Shown here: positions 1 to 6,144 of the stretch, in pieces
Position numbering within the stretch: the stretch's first letter is position 1
Layout of the letters: every line of letters begins with the position of its first letter
NCBI GenBank assembly: GCA_009835515.1
Contig: VXXH01000720.1
Location: 1 to 12,678, forward strand
Source of the DNA: Candidatus Poribacteria bacterium
GTDB taxonomy: Bacteria; Poribacteria; WGA-4E; WGA-3G
Length of the DNA: 12,678 nucleotides
Direction of reading: 5' to 3'
Made by a program: the position numbers and the translations under genes
Notes under the pieces: model-generated
What the model was told of the DNA's origin: nothing
What the model saw: the letters and a program-made list of their open reading frames with translations, nothing else
The model's database searches: none

Positions 1-20
1 TTATAAAGGGAGTTGATAGT

Positions 21-68
21 ATGACAGCAATGATAAGTATCAATCCTTGGACTATAAGCACCCGATGA
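21..68 (+). other. possible 15-codon leader ORF
   Basis: A short ORF opens with ATG 8 bases after a purine-rich AAGGGAG (6-12) that resembles a Shine-Dalgarno site, and closes at TGA 66-68. It lies in the same frame as the activator gene that begins at 99, separated from it by TGA 66-68 and TAA 93-95. It could be a leader peptide, the decayed 5' end of the activator, or chance. Nothing in its 15 residues identifies it. Confidence 0.2.
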
Positions 69-98
69 AATTTTTTTTGTAGCAGAATCTGTTAATTT

Positions 99-1160
99 GT
101 GGCCTCACGGAACGAGATCCGTTTACACCAAACTAACGGTTACATTGAACTCACGTTAACTTTCACGAAAGCGGGTATCATGGCATTACAGAACGAATTT
201 GAAACAAACCATTCCTTTGGCGAAATCATCGGCAAAAACAAGAAAATGCAGCACCTATTCACTCAGATTCAAATAGCAGCAGCAGGGGATATTACCGTCC
301 TGATTCAAGGCGAAACCGGGACCGGCAAAGAATTGATCGCAAAATCAATACATGATAACAGTCCGCGAAAAGCAGGACCCTTCGTTGTTATCAATTGTAC
401 TGCAATACCAGCCGAATTGATTGAAAGTGTGTTATTTGGTCACGAACGCGGGGCTTTCACCGGGGCAACCGAGCGGCGGATCGGAATGTTTGAACAAGCG
501 AACACAGGGACACTTTTTTTCGATGAAATTGGGGATATGCCACTCACTTTGCAAACGAAGTTGCTGCGTGTCCTACAAGAACGAGAATTTCAAAGGATCG
601 GCGGCACAAGCAACATCTCCATTGACATCCGTGTTTTGGCTGCTACGAATCGGGATTTACAGATTTCCATCCAACAGGCCTTCTTTCGTCCAGACTTGTA
701 CCATCGCCTCTCGGCATTCCCTATCACGGTTCCGCCTCTGAGAGATCGGCGCGAAGATATTCCAATCTTGGCATATCACTTCCTGAAAAAATATGCCGCA
801 GCCACTGAAAAACCCATTCGCGACATTTCTACTGATACCTTACAAACGTTAATGCAGCATGACTTCCCCGGTAACGTGCGCGAACTGAAAAACGCCATTG
901 AAAGTGCTGTTTTGTTTGAGACAACAGACCAGCTGCAGCCGCAAAGCCTCCCTTCGCATCTCACACAAGGGGACTCACAAGTCGCTACAAGCAGCCCGAG
1001 GGATACTACCGTTATTCTTCCGCTTGACGAAGTTGAACGGAGAGCCATCGTCCATGCCCTCAAAGTGACGGACAATAATATCCCCGATGCAGCACGGGCG
1101 TTGGGCATCGGCAGATCCACACTTTACCGGAAATTGAAGGAATATAACCTGCTGCTGTAA
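99..1160 (+). CDS. sigma-54-dependent transcriptional activator, PspF-like layout (AAA+ plus Fis-type HTH)
   Basis: This is an enhancer-binding protein that would hydrolyse ATP to open promoters bound by sigma-54 RNA polymerase. Seen in the 353-residue product: Walker A GETGTGKE (71-78), the sigma-54 contact loop GAFTGA (118-123), Walker B with FFDEIGDM (140-147), sensor I around AATNRD (181-186), an arginine-finger region FRPDLYHRLS (196-205), sensor II GNVREL (258-263) and a C-terminal Fis-type helix-turn-helix (about 310-350). There is no receiver, GAF or PAS domain; only about 38 residues precede the AAA+ domain, as in PspF. Activity would therefore be constitutive or controlled in trans. 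The start is uncertain: GTG at 99 has no clear Shine-Dalgarno and an in-frame TAA lies at 93-95; ATG at 180 would give 326 residues, close to PspF. The target is probably the promoter at 1382-1397, because three palindromic sites lie just downstream of this gene. Confidence 0.93.
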   Translation: MASRNEIRLHQTNGYIELTLTFTKAGIMALQNEFETNHSFGEIIGKNKKMQHLFTQIQIAAAGDITVLIQGETGTGKELIAKSIHDNSPRKAGPFVVINCTAIPAELIESVLFGHERGAFTGATERRIGMFEQANTGTLFFDEIGDMPLTLQTKLLRVLQEREFQRIGGTSNISIDIRVLAATNRDLQISIQQAFFRPDLYHRLSAFPITVPPLRDRREDIPILAYHFLKKYAAATEKPIRDISTDTLQTLMQHDFPGNVRELKNAIESAVLFETTDQLQPQSLPSHLTQGDSQVATSSPRDTTVILPLDEVERRAIVHALKVTDNNIPDAARALGIGRSTLYRKLKEYNLLL

Positions 1161-1166
1161 AAATGT

Positions 1167-1183
1167 TGTCTCAATATAGGACA
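1167..1183 (+). promoter_or_regulatory. putative activator (UAS) site A
   Basis: TGTCTCAATATAGGACA is a 17-bp imperfect palindrome with 7-bp half-sites separated by 3 bases. It is one of three matching copies in the gap between the sigma-54 activator gene and the sigma-54 promoter, centred about 234 bp upstream of the predicted transcription start (about 1409). Dyad sites of the TGTC...GACA kind are common targets of Fis-type HTH activators. Binding by the neighbouring activator is inferred. Confidence 0.6.
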
Positions 1184-1184
1184 G

Positions 1185-1201
1185 TATCCCATATTGAGAC
1201 A
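1185..1201 (-). promoter_or_regulatory. putative activator (UAS) site B
   Basis: Read on the minus strand this is TGTCTCAATATGGGATA, the second copy of the 17-bp motif. It lies one base from site A and in opposite orientation, so A and B together form a perfect 12-bp inverted repeat (arms 1166-1177 and 1191-1202, 13-base loop). The same bases could fold as a hairpin just after the activator stop codon, but no T-run follows, so a binding site is preferred over a terminator. Confidence 0.55.
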
Positions 1202-1254
1202 AAACGCCGGAACCTTGTTATCACAGGCTTGATCACCGATACGCCTCCCAAACT

Positions 1255-1271
1255 TGTCTCATTTTGGGACA
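1255..1271 (+). promoter_or_regulatory. putative activator (UAS) site C
   Basis: TGTCTCATTTTGGGACA is the most symmetric copy: half-sites TGTCTCA and TGGGACA differ from perfect dyad symmetry at one pair. Its centre lies about 146 bp upstream of the predicted sigma-54 start, inside the usual range for enhancer sites acting by DNA looping. Its 71-bp distance from site A is close to a whole number of helical turns (about 6.8). Confidence 0.6.
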
Positions 1272-1381
1272 CTCGACGAAAATAACTTTAAGCGATCCGA
1301 TCATACTGTGGACAGCCCGGAACCCGCGTACCACCTTGACGGACAAAGTTATAACAGGGCTGGATCTCACAATTTCACCAA

Positions 1382-1397
1382 TTGGCACGACTCTTGC
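1382..1397 (+). promoter_or_regulatory. sigma-54 (-24/-12) promoter
   Basis: TTGGCACGACTCTTGC matches the sigma-54 consensus (TGGCAC-N5-TTGC) without mismatch. The invariant GG (1384-1385) and GC (1396-1397) are exactly 10 bases apart. The predicted start is near 1409, giving a leader of about 56 bases to ATG 1465. Together with the activator gene and three upstream dyads it forms a complete sigma-54 control unit for the redox gene that follows. Confidence 0.9.
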
Positions 1398-1464
1398 CTA
1401 AGTTATGAAGTGTAAGCCGAATCCTTTATAGAGTCTAATGCAATGGTACATGGAGCAAGGGATT

Positions 1465-3648
1465 ATGAACGCAATGAGACAATGCGCTATAAACGCACCA
1501 AACCATAATGTATCAAACCGTGTCCCGGATATTCCTGTGGCTGCAGATAGCGTTCGCACCCGCCTTGGTGTGTTGCTGTTTTGTGTTGTGTTTTCAAAGG
1601 CTGCTTGCCCGTTATCACTTTACAGCAGAGATTCTGAAAAGTTTTCTCTTGTCCATCTGCTAATCTACTCACTTCTTGCTATTTTTACACTGTTCACCTT
1701 TACAACTAACCCTGTCGAAGCACTCGTAATTCTCTACTCCGGTGAGGAACATGGTCAACTCGGCTTGCACGGCTGCGGTACAGAACAAGTGGTCGGGTTA
1801 GCACATAGACACACACTTATTGATGACCTCCGCATAAGACATGCGGAGGCGTTGAACCTGCATACAGGGAACCTCGTTGACACATCGGACCCGAACGCGG
1901 AATGGATTTATCAGATTGGACTCTCCGCCCTGGAGGCAATGGCGGTAGATGTAATGTGTCTGGGACCTAACGAATTGTCCCTTCCACTGGAAACACTCGC
2001 AGCATTTCACGCGGACTATCCAGAATTGGAAGTTATTTGCGCGAATGTTGCTGCTGGTATAGAGGCTCGCTATGTGATTCGTTCCGTTGCTTCAACGAAT
2101 GTGGCAGTCGTCGGTTTGGTATCCGAAAACTATGCACCGGTGCTCCCAACAGTTGCATTGATACCTCCGCAAAACGCCTTGGCGGAACTGGAAACAGAAC
2201 TGGTTAACCAAAGCACCATTGTTGTCGTTGTATTTCACGGCACACAAGAGGAAGCACGCACCTTATCCGAGGCAATTCCATGGATAGATATTCTGATTGT
2301 CGCCGCGAATCAGCAAAAAGACATAGCAAAAACCCATAAACCGGCTATCTTTGCAGGGAAAACAGCGACTGTGATAAACGCTACGCAAGGGGCCACCGTG
2401 GGTGCTTTAGAAATCCAACGCGACGTGGAACGGCAAAGATACATTTTCACAAGCGAGCACCATAGTGTCTCTGAAAAGATAGTTCCTGACGCAGCCCTCG
2501 AACAACTCTTGGAAGCATATCAAGCGTTGACTGCCACAGAGTCAACATTTCAGATAGACGGATCGGACATTCCTAACAATGCAATTCATATCGCCTATTT
2601 TCACAAGCACGGCTGTCAAAAATGTGCCCGTGCCGTGAAAATACTCAGAAGGTTAAAAGAAGGGTATCCGAACATCTTGGTTGACCAACGCAATGCTAAA
2701 ACAGAGCAGACACTTTTGGAAGCGATGGGAAGCCTTTACGAGGTACCCGAAGCAAAACGGCTAACGACACCTGCTGTTTTTATCGGCGATACAGCGTTAA
2801 TCGGCGAATTAGATGAACAACGTCTTGAAACTGCCGTTCAAAAGTACCGTGAAACAGGCGTTGCATCCCGATTGAAAGATGCAGAATCACATCTTGATAC
2901 CGCTGAATCTGAGATTGTCAACCGCTTTCACGGGTTTGGCACTTTGGCAGTCGCAGGCGCGGGGTTGCTGGATGGCATTAACCCCTGCGCGTTTGCCACG
3001 ATTGTGTTTTTTATCTCCTACATGAACCTCGTGGGGCGCGGCAGGAAAGAGATGCTCATTGCGGGTGGCGCGTTCGCCCTCGCCGTATTTGTGACGTACT
3101 TACTCGTAGGTCTGGGCACACTTTCGTTCATGAACTATCTTAACCAGTTTTCCGGGGTTGCCAAATGCGTCTATCTGCTCGCTGCCACTGCCACCTTTGC
3201 GTTAGCAGGGTTGAGTCTCTACGATGCAGTCAAGGCGAAGCAGGGCAAAACAAAAGACATCCTGTTGCAGCTACCGCGCGCCTTGAAACTGCGGATTCAC
3301 AAGGTCATCCGAGAACGCACGCGCACGTCTGGTGTGATTGCGGGTGCGTTGGTCATCGGATTTGTTATCTCGGCATTGGAATTGGTCTGTACGGGGCAGG
3401 TTTACCTGCCTACGCTGACGTTCGTTGCGGGCATTGAGGGTATGCGTACATACGCAATTGCCTATCTGCTCTTGTATAATCTAATGTTCATTGTGCCGTT
3501 GCTTGTGGTGTTTGGGTGTGTCTATTGGGGCACCACCAGCATGCAGTTAGGTAGTGTTTTACAGAGGCATCTCGTTACAGTGAAGATTGGGATAAGCATT
3601 CTGCTTTTCGGACTCGGCACATGGTTAGTGCTTAGCGTTGTTGCTTAG
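1465..3648 (+). CDS. membrane thiol-disulfide transporter: degenerate metallophosphatase-like + CxxC thioredoxin + CcdA/DsbD domains
   Basis: Numbering is from ATG 1465, chosen for GGAG (1452-1455) and AAGGG (1457-1461) upstream; ATG 1438 would add nine residues. Order: an N-terminal hydrophobic segment (about 63-81); a region resembling 5'-nucleotidase/UshA metallophosphoesterases (about 88-320) whose metal motifs are altered (SGEEHG for the usual ND-HG, HTGN for DxGD, GPNE for GNHE); a thioredoxin/glutaredoxin-like domain (about 374-461) with C384-Q-K-C387 and a cis-proline-like TTP (434-436); and six membrane helices (about 493-519, 531-554, 563-586, 622-646, 663-686, 704-726) with NPC (506-508) in helix 1 and C642 in CTGQVYLP of helix 4, the paired cysteines of CcdA/DsbD transporters. 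The likely role is moving electrons across the inner membrane to envelope thiols. The first domain looks non-catalytic and may bind a partner. Transcription is predicted from the sigma-54 promoter just upstream. Confidence 0.85.
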   Translation: MNAMRQCAINAPNHNVSNRVPDIPVAADSVRTRLGVLLFCVVFSKAACPLSLYSRDSEKFSLVHLLIYSLLAIFTLFTFTTNPVEALVILYSGEEHGQLGLHGCGTEQVVGLAHRHTLIDDLRIRHAEALNLHTGNLVDTSDPNAEWIYQIGLSALEAMAVDVMCLGPNELSLPLETLAAFHADYPELEVICANVAAGIEARYVIRSVASTNVAVVGLVSENYAPVLPTVALIPPQNALAELETELVNQSTIVVVVFHGTQEEARTLSEAIPWIDILIVAANQQKDIAKTHKPAIFAGKTATVINATQGATVGALEIQRDVERQRYIFTSEHHSVSEKIVPDAALEQLLEAYQALTATESTFQIDGSDIPNNAIHIAYFHKHGCQKCARAVKILRRLKEGYPNILVDQRNAKTEQTLLEAMGSLYEVPEAKRLTTPAVFIGDTALIGELDEQRLETAVQKYRETGVASRLKDAESHLDTAESEIVNRFHGFGTLAVAGAGLLDGINPCAFATIVFFISYMNLVGRGRKEMLIAGGAFALAVFVTYLLVGLGTLSFMNYLNQFSGVAKCVYLLAATATFALAGLSLYDAVKAKQGKTKDILLQLPRALKLRIHKVIRERTRTSGVIAGALVIGFVISALELVCTGQVYLPTLTFVAGIEGMRTYAIAYLLLYNLMFIVPLLVVFGCVYWGTTSMQLGSVLQRHLVTVKIGISILLFGLGTWLVLSVVA

Positions 3649-3763
3649 GCATCGCTAAAAAATCTTAACGCCGAACGTCGTCTAAAACAACACTCGGTGA
3701 ATGTAAAAAGCGAAATGTGTTTTCCGCGCGCTACGGTAATTGATACTGTCACAAGCCAAAACG

Positions 3764-3783
3764 CTCAAGTTTCACGACTTGAG
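3764..3783. repeat. 7-bp inverted repeat in the leader of the Cys-rich gene
   Basis: CTCAAGT (3764-3770) and ACTTGAG (3777-3783) form a perfect inverted repeat with a 6-base loop, about 85 bases before the start at 3868. No T-run follows. It could be an operator or a weak RNA hairpin. The rest of the 219-base gap (3649-3867) shows no clear promoter; the downstream gene may be read through from the gene ending at 3648. Confidence 0.35.
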
Positions 3784-3867
3784 AAATTGTTGACGAAGAC
3801 GCTCCTATTCGAGGACGCGTCACGTTGTTTCGAAATTTATTTTTTTCAAAAAAGAAGGAGAACTTTA

Positions 3868-4260
3868 ATGTTTACGAAATTTTTCAAACCCGTCACACTC
3901 TCTTTTCTATTCACAGCTCTATGTGTAGCACTGGCTATATGGACAACCCCGATCGGTCTAGCAGGTGACAATGAGAAGTGTGCAGGGACAGTCACCACAA
4001 CATCTTCACAGAGTTGCAGTGGTGATAAGGATTCGTGTAGTCAGAGTAAAGGACACAAAAACCGTTCGGAAAACTACCATTGCGTCTCTTCCACTGGAGA
4101 TCACTGCGAGATATGGCAAAAATCAAAAGCCTACGCAGTGCAGGAGTGGAGTTGTAAATGGAATGCGAGTCAGAATAGATGTGCAGGTGATAACAGCAGC
4201 ATAAAGTACTCGGGTAGCAAATTGAATTCTTGCAATACAACCAAGATGTCGTCATCTTAA
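3868..4260 (+). CDS. small exported protein with eight cysteines, unknown function
   Basis: The start at ATG 3868 is set by a strong Shine-Dalgarno AAGAAGGAG (3852-3860) seven bases upstream; an open frame back to 3697 adds residues with no protein-like features. The 130-residue product has a basic start, a hydrophobic segment (about 10-25) and a probable cleavage near LAG (31-33), so it should be exported. The mature part of about 97 residues is rich in Ser, Asn and Lys and has eight cysteines (38, 50, 57, 72, 80, 96, 105, 122), an even number that would allow four disulfides. I recognise no family. Its position directly after a DsbD/CcdA-type thiol transporter suggests a client or partner, which is inference. 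It also has four Asn-X-Ser/Thr sequons (N65, N99, N109, N123). A strong hairpin follows at 4312-4341. Confidence 0.75.
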   Translation: MFTKFFKPVTLSFLFTALCVALAIWTTPIGLAGDNEKCAGTVTTTSSQSCSGDKDSCSQSKGHKNRSENYHCVSSTGDHCEIWQKSKAYAVQEWSCKWNASQNRCAGDNSSIKYSGSKLNSCNTTKMSSS

Positions 4261-4311
4261 ACATTTCACACGCGGTCCTAAACAGGCCACTTTTGTCTGA
4301 CAACGTCTTGA

Positions 4312-4341
4312 GCGCGCAGGAGCATTTACGCTTCTGCGCGC
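4312..4341 (+). terminator. strong GC-rich hairpin, probable terminator
   Basis: Arms GCGCGCAGGAGC (4312-4323) and GCTTCTGCGCGC (4330-4341) pair over 12 positions with one G-U wobble and a 6-base loop. The following GTTTAAAGAC is only a weak T-tract, so rho-independent termination is likely but not certain. It ends 28 bases before the next start codon, so it could also act as an attenuator in that gene's leader. Confidence 0.6.
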
Positions 4342-4369
4342 GTTTAAAGACAAAAAAACATTGCTGAAA

Positions 4370-5469
4370 ATGAACATTGTTTATATAATTCTTTTCATGA
4401 CTGTTTTCGCCTTCTTACTCACAGGCACGCAATTGGGAACCCCCCAAATGGAGACGCTAAAGGGGAACACGCCCATGGATACGCAAACGTTGATTTCTAT
4501 CTTAGACTTTTCTAAAACCCTCATCCAGGAAGCAGAAATCAAATTTCTATGGTACGTGAATTCTCCAACCCATCCGGATGATGTTGGGAAAGGTTTGCAG
4601 GAATTTATCCAGCACCGTAAACAAGAATACCGTGATGCTCCGCAGAAGACTTCCGATCCAGAAGCACTGCAGAGAGTCATTTTAGAGGATATTGAACTCG
4701 CAAAGACCTATGGACCCTTTCAAGATTCCAATCAGGACTTTCTTTTTAAGGAAGTGAACCTTGTTTTTCAGCGTCTTCCAGATTCCAGAGAACAAAATCC
4801 GCAATTCAACTATCGGATGGAAATGATTTCATGTTTTGACACTTTTCCGTCTATAGGCACAGTCCCTTTTCCATCTGTCGATTTTGCTCGCTACTATGCG
4901 GGCGGAAGACAAGAGTACTTTGCCGTGAATCCCCGCCAAAAACTTGATGGAGTTCTACCGGACCAATTTGACAATGGGAGATCCATCGGGGACGTTGAAG
5001 AGCATCCAAGAGAGAATCTAGGTTTCTGGATGATAAGTTTCCCTTTCTCGCTTCCCCCCGCAACTCTCTCTAGTGATAAAGCGAATGTGCAAATAGAGTC
5101 TGCTGAAGTTGATGGTGAGGATGTCTTCATCATCACCCACTCCCCCCATGGGGGGTTCTGACGAAAATCTATGTACATCCTACAGACATTCCCCAGATTT
5201 TTCGAGAAGAGCACTATTACAAAAGTGAGTCTCCAAACGCAAATGAAGATGGTTATTGGCTGCGGTTAGTTGAGGAATATAGGGACTTTGTGCCGCTCGA
5301 AACGTTCGGTGTCACTTATCCAAAAATTTATGAATCAAAAGAGTACCGGCCGGACGGTTTTATGCGGAGGAATGAAATCATTACGATTATAGAACTGGCA
5401 GTGAACCCAGGGTTACCAGCCAATTTCTTCGATTGGAACCTCGAAGAATACCATAACACCTCTAAGTAA
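4370..5469 (+). CDS. exported protein of unknown function, frame broken at a C6-ATG-G6 tract
   Basis: The first part runs from ATG 4370 to TGA 5159-5161 (263 residues). The frame one base back is open through the tract and continues to TAA 5467-5469, adding about 106 residues with ordinary protein-like composition. A -1 shift in the C6 run (5142-5147) joins the two into about 369 residues. The N-terminus is a hydrophobic signal segment (about residues 3-20) with no lipobox cysteine. I recognise no certain family; the spacing of aromatic residues and the C-terminal pattern (AVNPGLPANFFDW) faintly recall LolA-like exported proteins, a weak resemblance. No Shine-Dalgarno is seen before ATG 4370; TTG 4361 is an alternative. 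The Shine-Dalgarno of the next gene (5468-5473) overlaps the stop at 5469, which supports 5469 as the true end. The break may be a sequence error, a real mutation or phase variation. Confidence 0.7.
5142..5155. repeat. C6-ATG-G6 perfect palindrome at the frame break
   Basis: CCCCCCATGGGGGG reads the same on both strands and holds two 6-base homopolymers inside a coding region. The reading frame must change by -1 in or next to it for the downstream 102 codons to be used. Homopolymers like these are prone to polymerase slippage and to base-calling errors. Confidence 0.8.
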
Positions 5470-5484
5470 GGAGTCAGAAGCACC

Positions 5485-6144
5485 ATGAAACGCATCTCTA
5501 TCGTCATCACCCTCCTGTTTTGTATTGGAGGTTTGATAGCCCTCTGGAACGCGAATCGGACCCCCTCAGAAGTCATAACAATCTATAAAACCGTCCCATA
5601 CACTCCCAAATCAATACGTCCGACACCCGTTCAAAACGTTCAATCTCCGACATCCGTCCCGGTCGCAGAAACGGAACGGACAGCAGATCCTGATGAAAGG
5701 GAAAAAAAAGAAGTGTTATTAGAAGACGACGCTAAGTTAATGCCTGAAGCAGACGCGTTCTCGGAATGGCTCGAGCAGCTGGACACCGAACTATCAGAAG
5801 GCCCTCTCTCTGAAGAACGAGGAGAAGTTGCTGAGACAGACACCGCCACAGAGATTCCATATTCGGAATTATCAAGGATGGTGAGAGAAGCCTACACCAT
5901 GGAATCGATTCTCAATGAATACGATATCTACGTAGATGAGCTTGGCAAAGATGTTTGTCCCAAATGCGTCACCTACAATTTTCATATTGCCCGATCTCAA
6001 ACAGGACAAGATCATGATCAATGGTGCTGTTTTGAATGTAATCCTCGGGGTGGAGATGTTATCGATTTTGTGTCGTGGATGGAAGGCATTGATGTGACAA
6101 TAGCCGCGCGGGATTTGGCAGAACGCGCAGGGCTGCTGAAATGA
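5485..6144 (+). CDS. membrane-anchored protein with C-terminal CHC2 (DnaG-primase-type) zinc finger
   Basis: ATG 5485 follows AAGGAG (5468-5473). The 219 residues begin with a short basic start and a membrane segment (about 4-21). A Pro/Glu-rich, probably disordered acidic linker follows (about 26-125). The C-terminal domain (about 140-219) resembles the zinc ribbon at the start of DnaG-type primases: C158-P-K-C161, then about 20 residues, then C182-F-E-C185, followed by RGGDVIDFV (188-196) and an Ala-rich helix. In DnaG the second ligand is usually His; here it is Cys. A zinc site and a nucleic-acid or structural role are expected of the fold. By the positive-inside rule (K2, R3 ahead of the segment) the zinc domain should lie outside the cytoplasm, which is odd for this family; the reverse topology would make it a cytoplasmic membrane-tethered domain. 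No primase catalytic domain is present. The gene overlaps the next one by 4 bp. Confidence 0.72.
   Translation: MKRISIVITLLFCIGGLIALWNANRTPSEVITIYKTVPYTPKSIRPTPVQNVQSPTSVPVAETERTADPDEREKKEVLLEDDAKLMPEADAFSEWLEQLDTELSEGPLSEERGEVAETDTATEIPYSELSRMVREAYTMESILNEYDIYVDELGKDVCPKCVTYNFHIARSQTGQDHDQWCCFECNPRGGDVIDFVSWMEGIDVTIAARDLAERAGLLK

Noticed and set aside
1166..1202. Rho-independent terminator of the activator gene
   Set aside because: The stem is A/T-rich with a 13-base loop and is followed by AAAACGCC, not a T-run; the arms match the third, separate dyad at 1255-1271, favouring a binding site.
3697..3867. 57-residue N-terminal extension of the Cys-rich protein
   Set aside because: A strong Shine-Dalgarno and a signal peptide fix the start at 3868; the upstream stretch has no protein-like character.
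5138..5161. Programmed -1 ribosomal frameshift signal
   Set aside because: No in-frame X XXY YYZ heptamer allows re-pairing at both sites and no obvious downstream stimulatory structure is seen; an indel is simpler. Slippage is kept only as an alternative.
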